Origin: UBA11612 sp963976395 | GTDB lineage: Bacteria > Pseudomonadota > Alphaproteobacteria > Rhodospirillales > Rhodospirillaceae | NCBI GenBank assembly: GCA_963976395.1 | Contig: CAXBLG010000041.1 | Coordinates: forward strand, 1 to 28,496 | Length of the DNA: 28,496 nt | Direction of reading: 5' to 3' | In this document: positions 9,132 through 15,923 of the stretch, piece by piece | Position numbering within the stretch: position 1 is the first letter of the stretch | Layout: the number at the start of each line of letters is the position of its first letter | The notes under the pieces: model-generated | What the model was told of the DNA's origin: nothing | Database searches by the model: none | Seen by the model: only the letters and a program-made list of their open reading frames with translations | Translations under genes and position numbers: made by a program

Positions 9132-10382
9132 GTGACTAAAACCATTCCACGTAATGGCATCATCGCGGCTTTGGACGTAGGCACCACTAAAGTCGCCTGC
9201 TTCATCGCCAAAATGGGTGCTGAAGACGATTTCCAAGTTGTCGGTGTCGGCCATCACCGTTCCCGCGGCATGAAATGCGGTCAGGTCACAAATCTGGATG
9301 AAGCCGAGGCTGGCGTTCGCGCGGCCGTAGATGCCGCTGAGCAGATGGCGGGCGAGCGCATCGACAAGGTGTTCGTGAACATGTCTTGCGGCGGGCCCCA
9401 GTCCACTCGCGTGGACGTCGAACTTGCAGTTGCGGGACATCAGATTCGCGATGCAGATGTACGCCGAGTACTTGACCATGGCAGCTCACAATTTGACCCC
9501 AATGATCGAGAATTAATTCATTGTATCCCGACCGGATATTCCATTGATGGCAGCAATGGCATCATTGATCCGCGCGGCATGTACGGCGGCAAGCTTGGCG
9601 TGAATATTCATCTCGTCACCGCTGATCTCGGGCCTTCACGAAATCTTGGCTCCGTTATCGAGCGCTGCGACCTCGACGTCGCCGAGCGCGTGGTTTCGCC
9701 TTATGCCTCCGGTGTTGCTTGCCTTGTCGAGGACGAAAAAGACCTAGGTTGCACCATCATTGATATGGGCGGCGGCACAACATCAATCGCCGTGTTCACG
9801 GAAGGCCATGTTTGTTTTGTCGAAACCATTCCCGTCGGTGGTCAGCACATCACCGGTGACATTGCCAAAGGCCTGTCCACTCCAGTTGCGAAAGCAGAGC
9901 GCCTCAAGACCGTTCATGGCAGCGTTCTGCAAGCGCCCGCAAACGCGCGCGACCTCATCAAGGTTCCTCTCGTCGGCGAAGATGATGAAACCAGCGCCAA
10001 CGAAGTACCGAAATCCATGCTGGTGCAGATCGTCCAGGCCCGTGTGGAAGAAACTCTTGAGTTGGTCCGGAGTCATCTCGACGTTTCCGGTTTTGGTAAA
10101 TCTGCTGGCCGCCGCGTCGTCCTAACCGGTGGCGCCAGCCAACTCGAAGGTCTTCGTGACCTCGCTGAACTCGTGCTCGACAAACAAGTGCGCCTTGGAC
10201 GTCCAAAGATGATCCGCGGCCTGCCCGAATCTGTCTCGGGTCCTGCCTTTTCTACCGCCGCCGGCCTGCTGCGTTATGGCCTGCGGGAACACGTTACGAG
10301 ACCAGACTATGCGGTGATGCAAGCCGCCAAAAACAAAAACTCCTTTGGCCGCCTTGGCCAGTGGTTAAAGGAGAACTTTTAA
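9132..10382 (+). CDS. ftsA: FtsA, actin-like divisome protein
   Basis: FtsA is the actin-fold ATPase that anchors FtsZ to the inner membrane. The 416-residue product has the phosphate-1 motif IAALDVGTTKVACFIAK near the N-terminus. It continues with SHMPA-domain material, IIDMGGGTTSIAVF (phosphate 2), and VVLTGGASQLEGL (adenosine motif). It ends in an amphipathic helix, GRLGQWLKENF, matching the FtsA membrane-targeting sequence. I chose GTG 9132, preceded by AGAAGGAG at 9115-9122. A TTG at 9099 in the same frame would add 11 unconserved residues. The gene starts 59 bases after ftsQ. Confidence 0.95.
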   Translation: MTKTIPRNGIIAALDVGTTKVACFIAKMGAEDDFQVVGVGHHRSRGMKCGQVTNLDEAEAGVRAAVDAAEQMAGERIDKVFVNMSCGGPQSTRVDVELAVAGHQIRDADVRRVLDHGSSQFDPNDRELIHCIPTGYSIDGSNGIIDPRGMYGGKLGVNIHLVTADLGPSRNLGSVIERCDLDVAERVVSPYASGVACLVEDEKDLGCTIIDMGGGTTSIAVFTEGHVCFVETIPVGGQHITGDIAKGLSTPVAKAERLKTVHGSVLQAPANARDLIKVPLVGEDDETSANEVPKSMLVQIVQARVEETLELVRSHLDVSGFGKSAGRRVVLTGGASQLEGLRDLAELVLDKQVRLGRPKMIRGLPESVSGPAFSTAAGLLRYGLREHVTRPDYAVMQAAKNKNSFGRLGQWLKENF

Positions 10383-10422
10383 TGCTGGAGAGCAGACCAA
10401 CGAAACGGGTTGTGGGGCGATC

Positions 10423-10489
10423 GACCGGTCCACCAGCCCTGCGAAACCCGAAAACAATAAGAGTGATCGATCACTCAATCGTTGCAACG
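10423..10489. promoter_or_regulatory. Palindrome cluster in the ftsA-ftsZ gap
   Basis: The 133-base gap between ftsA and ftsZ contains three perfect palindromes: GACCGGTC at 10423-10430, GAGTGATCGATCACTC (16 bp) at 10461-10476, and CGTTGCAACG at 10480-10489. The last two are only 3 bases apart and lie about 30 bases before the ftsZ start. No T-run follows, so this is not an intrinsic terminator. The arrangement resembles operator sites for a dimeric DNA-binding protein controlling ftsZ, but the binding protein is unknown. The symmetry is seen; the regulatory role is inferred. Confidence 0.4.
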
Positions 10490-10515
10490 AGCTTAGAAAT
10501 ATTTGGAGGCTGCAA

Positions 10516-12369
10516 ATGACCATCAACATTACCGTACCTAAGACCACAATTGACGCGCAGCTAAAGCCGCGCATCACAGTCGTCGGCGTCGGCGGCGCCG
10601 GCGGTAACGCCGTTAACAACATGATCCTGAGCGCCATGGAGGGCGTCGACTTCGTTGTCGCCAATACCGATGCTCAGGCCCTCGCGTCATCTCGTACCGA
10701 CCGCCGCATCCAGCTTGGCCGCGATACCACACAAGGCCTCGGCGCTGGCGCACGCCCAGACATCGGGCGTCACGCAGCCGAGGAAGCTGTCGAACTCATA
10801 GCCGCGGAACTTGAAGGCTCACATATGGCCTTCATCACGGCCGGTATGGGCGGTGGCACCGGCACCGGCGCTGCACCAGTTATCGCCAAAGCGGCAAGCG
10901 ACCTTGGTGTGCTGACCGTCGGCGTCGTGACGAAGCCCTTCCAGTTCGAAGGCGTTCACCGCATGCGGCTTGCCGAAGCGGGCATCGAGGAACTGGCTCA
11001 GTATGTGGACACTCTCATCGTCATCCCGAACCAGAACTTGTTCCGAGTGGCAAACGAAAAAACGACCTTCGCCGACGCCTTTAAGATGGCCGACGATGTG
11101 TTGCACGGCGGTGTGCGCAGCGTCACTGATTTGATGATGATGCCGGGCATGATCAACTTGGATTTTGCCGACGTTCGAACGGTCATGAAGGAAATGGGCC
11201 GCGCCATGATGGGCACTGGCGAAGCAGAAGGTGAGCGCCGTGCGCTCGATGCGGCAGAAGCCGCCATTGCCAATCCGCTACTGGAAGAAACTTCCATGCG
11301 CGGCGCTAAAGGCGTGCTGATCAACATCACGGGCGGTGCAGACATCACGCTGTTTGAAGTCGATGAAGCTGCAAACCGTATCCGCGACGAAGTTGAATCC
11401 GAAGCACATATCATCTTCGGCTCCTGCTTCGATGAGCAGATGGAAGGCCGCATCCGCGTATCTGTGGTTGCGACAGGCATTGAGTCCGAGGCCGGCGCTC
11501 AACCTCGTCCCATGCCGACCCGTCCAGAGGTTCGTGCCGTTGGCCGGCGTCTGCCGGAAATCCGCACTGCTGCACCGACGGCTCGCTCGCCGATTGTCGC
11601 CACCAAGTCTGCGCAACAACCTCAACCGACTTTTGGGCATTTTGGTTTTGGCGGCCCCACCCTGGCTCCTGCCACTGGAGCGACGGACTTAGAGGCTGAA
11701 GAGAAAGCATTGGCCGAAATGACGGCGGCGGCCAAACATGCTGAGGAAAGCGCACAAGATGCGATTGCTGACCTCGACGAACCGACAACCGACACCGCCC
11801 CGATGCAAGAGGCTCCTAAGATCTCACAGGCGCCTCAGTCTCAAACTGAAGCCATCACCGAAGCGCTTGCAAAAGCGTCTCCTCCGGCCACGGCCCGCTT
11901 GGCGCCTTCCGGTCCAACCTTGGCGGAACGTCAGCGGGATGTGTTTGTCCCGAGAGCTCCGGTCGAACCCAGAGCAGAGCAACTGCAACCAGACGCGGCC
12001 CCTATGGTTCCGCGCCAAACTTCTGAATCGGAAGATACCAATCCGTCATTGCCGCTGACGGCACCGGAACCGCGTCCAGCAGCGCGCGCAACACCTACTC
12101 AGATGGCAGCGCCAGTGGCGGAGCCTCCGACTGAGGCTAAGCCAGACGGAGCTCGGGTCAGCTTGTTCAGCCGCTACCGCAGCCTAACGTCTAAGCCAAA
12201 GGTCGAGGAAGCGTCTATGGCGCGTGAACCACAAACGTCAGAACCACAAACCAGAGTGGACAAGCCCGGTACGCTGAACATCTCTGTCGGTCCGCAAGAC
12301 CGCATTGGCGCTACCCATGACGAAGGTGAGCTTGAAATCCCGGCGTTTCTGCGTCGGCAGGCTAACTAG
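10516..12369 (+). CDS. ftsZ: FtsZ, tubulin-like division GTPase with long linker
   Basis: FtsZ polymerises into the cytokinetic ring. The 617-residue product starts at ATG 10516, with GGAGG at 10504-10508. The GTPase core covers about residues 15-325: VGVGGAGGNAVNN, the tubulin signature GGGTGTGAAP at 112-121, and the T7 catalytic loop NLDFADV at 214-220. Residues of about 326-600 form a low-complexity linker rich in Pro, Ala, Glu and Thr. The protein ends in the conserved C-terminal peptide ELEIPAFLRRQAN, which in the family binds FtsA and other tethers. At 617 residues it is far longer than the 383 of E. coli but normal for Alphaproteobacteria. Confidence 0.97.
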   Translation: MTINITVPKTTIDAQLKPRITVVGVGGAGGNAVNNMILSAMEGVDFVVANTDAQALASSRTDRRIQLGRDTTQGLGAGARPDIGRHAAEEAVELIAAELEGSHMAFITAGMGGGTGTGAAPVIAKAASDLGVLTVGVVTKPFQFEGVHRMRLAEAGIEELAQYVDTLIVIPNQNLFRVANEKTTFADAFKMADDVLHGGVRSVTDLMMMPGMINLDFADVRTVMKEMGRAMMGTGEAEGERRALDAAEAAIANPLLEETSMRGAKGVLINITGGADITLFEVDEAANRIRDEVESEAHIIFGSCFDEQMEGRIRVSVVATGIESEAGAQPRPMPTRPEVRAVGRRLPEIRTAAPTARSPIVATKSAQQPQPTFGHFGFGGPTLAPATGATDLEAEEKALAEMTAAAKHAEESAQDAIADLDEPTTDTAPMQEAPKISQAPQSQTEAITEALAKASPPATARLAPSGPTLAERQRDVFVPRAPVEPRAEQLQPDAAPMVPRQTSESEDTNPSLPLTAPEPRPAARATPTQMAAPVAEPPTEAKPDGARVSLFSRYRSLTSKPKVEEASMAREPQTSEPQTRVDKPGTLNISVGPQDRIGATHDEGELEIPAFLRRQAN

Positions 12370-12467
12370 GCACTCCGAGCAATTAAAAGAAAGTGCGGCG
12401 TCACAGGATTTTTATCTAAAATACTTACTTGTGACGCTCCATCTATCTGACGACACCTGAAAAAGAT

Positions 12468-12498
12468 AAAGGCCCGCTCCCACAGGATGCGGGCCTTT
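12468..12498 (+). terminator. Intrinsic terminator closing the dcw cluster
   Basis: Perfect 10-bp inverted repeat: AAAGGCCCGC at 12468-12477, an 11-base loop, and GCGGGCCTTT at 12489-12498. It lies about 100 bases after the ftsZ stop. The 3' arm ends in three T and is followed by ATTA, so the T-tract is short. The A-run on the 5' side means it could also stop transcription from the other strand. It probably separates ftsZ transcription from the receptor gene. Confidence 0.8.
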
Positions 12499-12554
12499 AT
12501 TACATCCGCCGCATAAAAATACCCCACATCCAATTTTTTCACTCGCGCAGCACA

Positions 12555-12578
12555 GGTAAATGAAAGGGTAAATGAAAG
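12555..12578 (+). repeat. Tandem 12-bp direct repeat upstream of receptor gene
   Basis: GGTAAATGAAAG occurs twice in direct succession (12555-12566 and 12567-12578) with no mismatch. It is followed by an imperfect inverted repeat (GAAAGC at 12574-12579 with GCTTTC at 12613-12618, and CCAG/CTGG inside). It lies 77 bases before the receptor GTG start. It may be a recent small duplication or a repeated operator; the sequence alone does not decide. Confidence 0.7.
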
Positions 12579-12655
12579 CGGCCCCAGAAAATTTGTTAGG
12601 ACTCGTCTGGCGGCTTTCGTATTGTCGCTGATAGCGTAGATTCGGGGGAAGTCGA

Positions 12656-14581
12656 GTGCCAAAAAACAAATTATTTGCGAGTGCATCTGTCGCTCTATTG
12701 TTGTTTGCACCACCGGCGATAGCCCAGCGCGCAAGTGAGAATGCCGTCACTTCAGCCGAGGACGCCTTCGGCGTTTCCATCGGCGATCAGAATGTTGGAC
12801 TTTACAGCGAATCCAGCGCTCGCGGATTCAGTCCGCAGCAAGCCGGTAATATTCGGATCGATGGACTTTACTTCGACCAGCAGGTGAGATGGGGCGGTGG
12901 CATCGACAACGGTACCACAATGCGAGTGGGACTCAGTGCACAGTCCTATGCCTTTCCAGCCCCTACCGGGATCGCCGATATACAGTTGCAGCGGCCAGGT
13001 GATCACGTAGCGGGCAGCGTTGAATTTAAATACGGTCCGTATAACAGCGCCGAAGTCGAAGGTGAAATTCAGACTCCGGTTATTGCCGGCAAGCTTGGAG
13101 CAATCCTCAATGCAGCCGTGGGAAGTAGGCGATACGATTGGCGCGCGCCCTTCGCAAATTACTCCTTTTCGACACTGCTTGAGTGGACACCAAGTGATTC
13201 AGTCGACGTCGTCGCCTTCGGCATGGGATTGATTGGCAAAGACGGTGAGGCCCAGCCCTTGTTGTTCAGCGGCGGCGCATATCCTCCGCCCCGCTATGAT
13301 CGTTCAGTCTACTTTGGGCAGAACTGGGCTGACCGCAACCGCGACGTTTACAATTTTGGAACCCTGATCAATGCAGTGCCTGCCGACGGCTGGCGTATAA
13401 GAGCCGGGCTTTTTAGATCGATCAATGATCTCAGGTCCGAATACGTTATCTTTTTTCGTGATATTCAACCCGACTCCACCGCTCAGCTTGAAATTCTCCA
13501 AAGTCAGCCGCAGCTTGCCGACTCCACATCGGGCGAGGTTCGTGTCTCTCGCCTGTTCAACGAGGGTGCCCGTCAGCACACATTTCATATCTCGGTAAAA
13601 GGGCGCGACGTTTTGCGGCGGTTCGGCGGAAGTGACCGTGTTTCATTCGGCGCCGCACAGATTGGAGTTTACAATCCCCTTCCTGAGCCCACCTATAACT
13701 TATCACCGCGCAGCCGCGACGATGTTTTTCAAGTCACGCCCGGCATTTCGTATGTCGGACGGTGGCATAACGTTGGCGAGTTCAGCATCGGCGTTCAAAA
13801 AAGTTTCTATAATCGTAAAGTGAACCAGACGGGAACACCCGAGGCTAAAGCAAAGAGCAGGCCGTGGCTTTACAATGCCACCCTTGCCGTCAATGTAACG
13901 AAGAGTGCGGCCCTTTACGCAAGCTATACCCGCGGATTGGAAGAATCCGGTATAGCCCCAGATAACGCGGTTAATCGCGGCGAAGCACTACCCGCAAGCA
14001 TCACAGAACAGATTGATGCCGGACTGCGCTACAGCATTACGCAGAATCTCTCACTTATCGCCGGAGTGTTTGAAGTCACTAAACCGTTCTTTGAGCGTGA
14101 TGCCTCCAACTTCTTTCGAGACGTCGGGAATGTTAGCCATCGCGGGATCGAACTGTCGCTCTCCGGACAGCCACTGCCCGGCTTGACGGTCGTTGCCGGC
14201 GCGATGCTTTTGCGGGCTCGGATCGAAGGCGCTCTATCTACAGCGGGAGTTATTGGCAATATTCCAATCGCGCGTCCGTCCCGGAACATTCGTCTGAATG
14301 TGCAGTACGGCCCGAAGGAATGGCAGGGATTTTCACTCACCGGCGCGGTCGTTCAGGACGGTCCGGTCTACGCCAACCGCGCGAACACCTTGAAACTACC
14401 ATCGACAACAACGCTCGACCTCGGCGCCCGTTATAATTTCAAATTGTATGGGCATTCGGCTTCAGCAAGAGTTCAAGTTTATAACGTCACCAATAGTTAC
14501 GACTGGACAGTCTCATCGTCGGGTGCATACGCACCCAATAAAGCTCGCCGCGTTACAGCCAATTTAGTGGCAGACTTCTAA
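12656..14581 (+). CDS. TonB-dependent outer-membrane receptor, compact plug
   Basis: A 641-residue protein with a signal peptide (hydrophobic stretch 6-21, likely cleavage after AIA at 23). A short plug domain contains GLYSESSARGFSPQQAGNIRIDGLYFDQQ-type features at about 48-77 (G-x-x-R-G-F followed by an I-R-I-D-G strand). A long beta-barrel region with alternating aromatic strands follows, ending in a terminal Phe (VADF), as outer-membrane barrels do. Such receptors import siderophores or other large ligands using TonB energy. The ligand cannot be told. I see no clear TonB box, and the plug is shorter than usual. The start is GTG 12656, after a GGGGGAAG site. There are no TonB, ExbB or ABC transporter genes nearby. 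It sits between ftsZ and lpxC, which are usually close. Confidence 0.82.
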   Translation: MPKNKLFASASVALLLFAPPAIAQRASENAVTSAEDAFGVSIGDQNVGLYSESSARGFSPQQAGNIRIDGLYFDQQVRWGGGIDNGTTMRVGLSAQSYAFPAPTGIADIQLQRPGDHVAGSVEFKYGPYNSAEVEGEIQTPVIAGKLGAILNAAVGSRRYDWRAPFANYSFSTLLEWTPSDSVDVVAFGMGLIGKDGEAQPLLFSGGAYPPPRYDRSVYFGQNWADRNRDVYNFGTLINAVPADGWRIRAGLFRSINDLRSEYVIFFRDIQPDSTAQLEILQSQPQLADSTSGEVRVSRLFNEGARQHTFHISVKGRDVLRRFGGSDRVSFGAAQIGVYNPLPEPTYNLSPRSRDDVFQVTPGISYVGRWHNVGEFSIGVQKSFYNRKVNQTGTPEAKAKSRPWLYNATLAVNVTKSAALYASYTRGLEESGIAPDNAVNRGEALPASITEQIDAGLRYSITQNLSLIAGVFEVTKPFFERDASNFFRDVGNVSHRGIELSLSGQPLPGLTVVAGAMLLRARIEGALSTAGVIGNIPIARPSRNIRLNVQYGPKEWQGFSLTGAVVQDGPVYANRANTLKLPSTTTLDLGARYNFKLYGHSASARVQVYNVTNSYDWTVSSSGAYAPNKARRVTANLVADF

Positions 14582-14776
14582 GTGAATATTTATGGAGCGG
14601 TTTCCTACACCTCTTCTAAGAAGTCGCCATAATAGGATAAATCATAGAAGTAACGCTCTGAAACACCCTCTAGATATTGATTTTTCTATAAAACCGGGGC
14701 GTTGAAACCCCCACGGTTTGCCTCTAAACATACCTTCCAACACATTTCTCCAAATAAGTCTGTAAGTGGAACACTC
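14582..14776 (+). other. Gap between receptor and hydratase genes, with one weak hairpin
   Basis: These 195 AT-rich bases hold no gene I can support. The only structure seen is AAACCGGGG at 14691-14699, which can pair with CCCC-(A)-CGGTTT ending at 14719 around a short loop with one bulge. No T-run follows, so it is not a normal terminator. It lies about 58 bases before the hydratase start and may be part of its leader. No convincing sigma-70 boxes were recognised. Confidence 0.35.
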
Positions 14777-15553
14777 ATGTCCTACGAAAACGTCCTCGTC
14801 GAAACCCGCGGTAATGTCGGCCTGATCACTCTAAACCGGCCAAAAACCTTAAACGCCCTGGCCGAAGGTCTGGTTCGTGATCTTGGTGCAGCCTTGGACG
14901 TGTACGACGACGATCCAAACATTCGCACCATCGTCCTGACCGGCAGTGAAAAAGCCTTCGCAGCGGGCGCAGACATTTCAGAGATGGTGGGCTTCGACTA
15001 CATGGATGCCTTTCTGAAAGATTTCATCACGGTCGGCTGGCAGCGCGTAACCAAGTGCCGCAAGCCCGTGATCGCCGCTGTCGCCGGTTATGCACTGGGC
15101 GGTGGGTGTGAACTCGCCATGATGTGCGACATGATTATTGCTGCAGACACTGCAAAATTCGGCCAGCCGGAAATCAATCTCGGCACCATCCCAGGCTCCG
15201 GCGGCACTCAGCGCCTCACTCGTGTCATCGGAAAATCGAAGGCGATGGACATGGTTTTGACCGGACGCAACATGGGCGCTGAGGAAGCTGAACGCGCAGG
15301 ATTGGTCGCCCGCATTGTTCCTGCGGCGGACCTCATCGACGAAGCCGTTAAGGTTGCGCAACTTATTGCCGACAAGTCCATGCCCATCGTCATGATCGCT
15401 AAAGAAGCCGTTGATCGGGCCTACGAAACTACCTTGGCGGAAGGCCTTCACTACGAGCGCCGTGTGTTCCATTCCACCTTCGGTACTGAAGATCGTAAAG
15501 AAGGCATGACCGCCTTTTTGGAAAAACGAAAACCAGTCTTTAAACACCGGTAA
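14777..15553 (+). CDS. Enoyl-CoA hydratase (crotonase family)
   Basis: Crotonase-fold enzyme of 258 residues, expected to hydrate trans-2-enoyl-CoA to 3-hydroxyacyl-CoA in fatty acid breakdown. ITLNRPKTLNAL lies at 17-28. FAAGADISEM at 61-70 forms part of the CoA and oxyanion site. GGGCELAMMCD at 108-118 carries the first catalytic Glu (E112), and FGQPEINLGTIPGSGGTQRL at about 128-147 carries the second (E132). Both glutamates being present supports true hydratase activity over other crotonases. The frame is open upstream to 14702, but ATG 14777 begins at the normal N-terminus. No other beta-oxidation gene is adjacent, so its pathway partner is unknown. Confidence 0.93.
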   Translation: MSYENVLVETRGNVGLITLNRPKTLNALAEGLVRDLGAALDVYDDDPNIRTIVLTGSEKAFAAGADISEMVGFDYMDAFLKDFITVGWQRVTKCRKPVIAAVAGYALGGGCELAMMCDMIIAADTAKFGQPEINLGTIPGSGGTQRLTRVIGKSKAMDMVLTGRNMGAEEAERAGLVARIVPAADLIDEAVKVAQLIADKSMPIVMIAKEAVDRAYETTLAEGLHYERRVFHSTFGTEDRKEGMTAFLEKRKPVFKHR

Positions 15554-15592
15554 AGCGGCCTGTTTCACCCCAACTTAAGTGCAGAGGACAAA

Positions 15593-15706
15593 TCAGGGGG
15601 GCACTTCAGAGTGCATCAGGACCATCTGAAGCCGAGGCTCTCAACAGATGAAAACACTCTCATACGGATTGTCGATTGATATAACCCTTCATTTGCTCCC
15701 CCCTGA
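15593..15706 (+). ncRNA. Candidate structured element upstream of lpxC (long-range stem with inner hairpins)
   Basis: TCAGGGGGG at 15593-15601 is exactly complementary to CCCCCCTGA at 15698-15706 and could close a domain of about 114 bases. Inside it, CTTCAGA (15604-15610) pairs with TCTGAAG (15625-15631), and alternatively CATCTG (15623-15628) pairs with CAGATG (15645-15650). The two inner stems overlap, so they are mutually exclusive, as in switching RNAs. There is no sizeable reading frame here. It may be an RNA element, a terminator region of the upstream gene, or chance; it was read by eye only. Confidence 0.25.
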
Positions 15707-15741
15707 GTTTCTCTGGTGACACAAAAGAATGTGGCCACTTC

Positions 15742-15769
15742 AAGGCTGGCCGCATGATAAAAGGCTGGC
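15742..15769 (+). repeat. Direct repeat in the lpxC upstream region
   Basis: AAGGCTGGC occurs at 15742-15750 and again at 15761-15769, start-to-start spacing 19 bases (just under two helical turns). It lies about 155-180 bases before lpxC. Half-sites spaced like this can be regulator binding sites. No known consensus is recognised. Confidence 0.3.
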
Positions 15770-15830
15770 AAAATACTGCTTTTCCACAAATTTGCCCTTG
15801 TAAATATGCATCAATTTGTAACAATGCGCA

Positions 15831-15857
15831 TGTAGCACGGTCTCGGGGGTTGCTACA
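15831..15857 (+). promoter_or_regulatory. Hairpin 1 of the lpxC leader
   Basis: TGTAGCA at 15831-15837 pairs perfectly with TGCTACA at 15851-15857 around a 13-base loop containing five G in a row. It is followed 11 bases later by a longer hairpin, giving a tandem structure before lpxC. No T-run follows. A cis-acting leader role is inferred. Confidence 0.4.
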
Positions 15858-15862
15858 CAAGA

Positions 15863-15910
15863 ATGGCTGCTGTGCTGATGCTGGCGACGGTGTCGGCACA
15901 GCGCGTGTAG
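15863..15910 (+). CDS. Possible 15-codon leader ORF before lpxC
   Basis: ATG at 15863 opens a 15-residue frame (M-A-A-V-L-M-L-A-T-V-S-A-Q-R-V) that stops with TAG at 15908-15910, 13 bases before the lpxC ATG. It runs through the whole of hairpin 2, so a ribosome translating it would melt the stem. The ribosome binding site is poor (ACAAGA). It could be a chance frame; I list it because of its exact overlap with the hairpin. Confidence 0.15.
   Translation: MAAVLMLATVSAQRV
15868..15903 (+). promoter_or_regulatory. Hairpin 2 of the lpxC leader, 15-bp stem with GNRA tetraloop
   Basis: The arm 15869-15883 (starting GCTGTGC) pairs with 15888-15902 (ending GCACAGC) without any mismatch or bulge: 11 Watson-Crick and 4 G-U pairs. 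A GCGA tetraloop (GNRA class) at 15884-15887 is closed by a G-C pair. A further U-G pair at 15868/15903 is possible. The G-U pairs form only in RNA from the plus strand, the same strand as lpxC. The hairpin ends 20 bases before the lpxC ATG, so it could affect ribosome access. The structure is seen; its role is inferred. Confidence 0.5.
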
Positions 15911-15923
15911 AAAGATCGGTGAT

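Noticed and set aside
9080..9139. 19-codon frame between ftsQ and ftsA
   Set aside because: It ends inside the ftsA start region without its own ribosome site; probably chance.
10410..10515. Sigma-70 promoter for ftsZ
   Set aside because: TTGTGG and TTGCAA were tried as -35 boxes, but no acceptable -10 box lies 16-18 bases downstream of either.
10516..12369. The long FtsZ linker as an abnormal fusion
   Set aside because: Linkers of this length and composition are ordinary in alphaproteobacterial FtsZ, and the C-terminal peptide is intact.
14691..14719. Hairpin before the hydratase gene as a terminator of the receptor gene
   Set aside because: There is no T-run after it and it has a bulge; kept only as a weak structure note.
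14978..15568. 196-residue minus-strand frame opposite the enoyl-CoA hydratase
   Set aside because: Antisense to a well-conserved crotonase gene; His/Phe-rich shadow of the sense codons.
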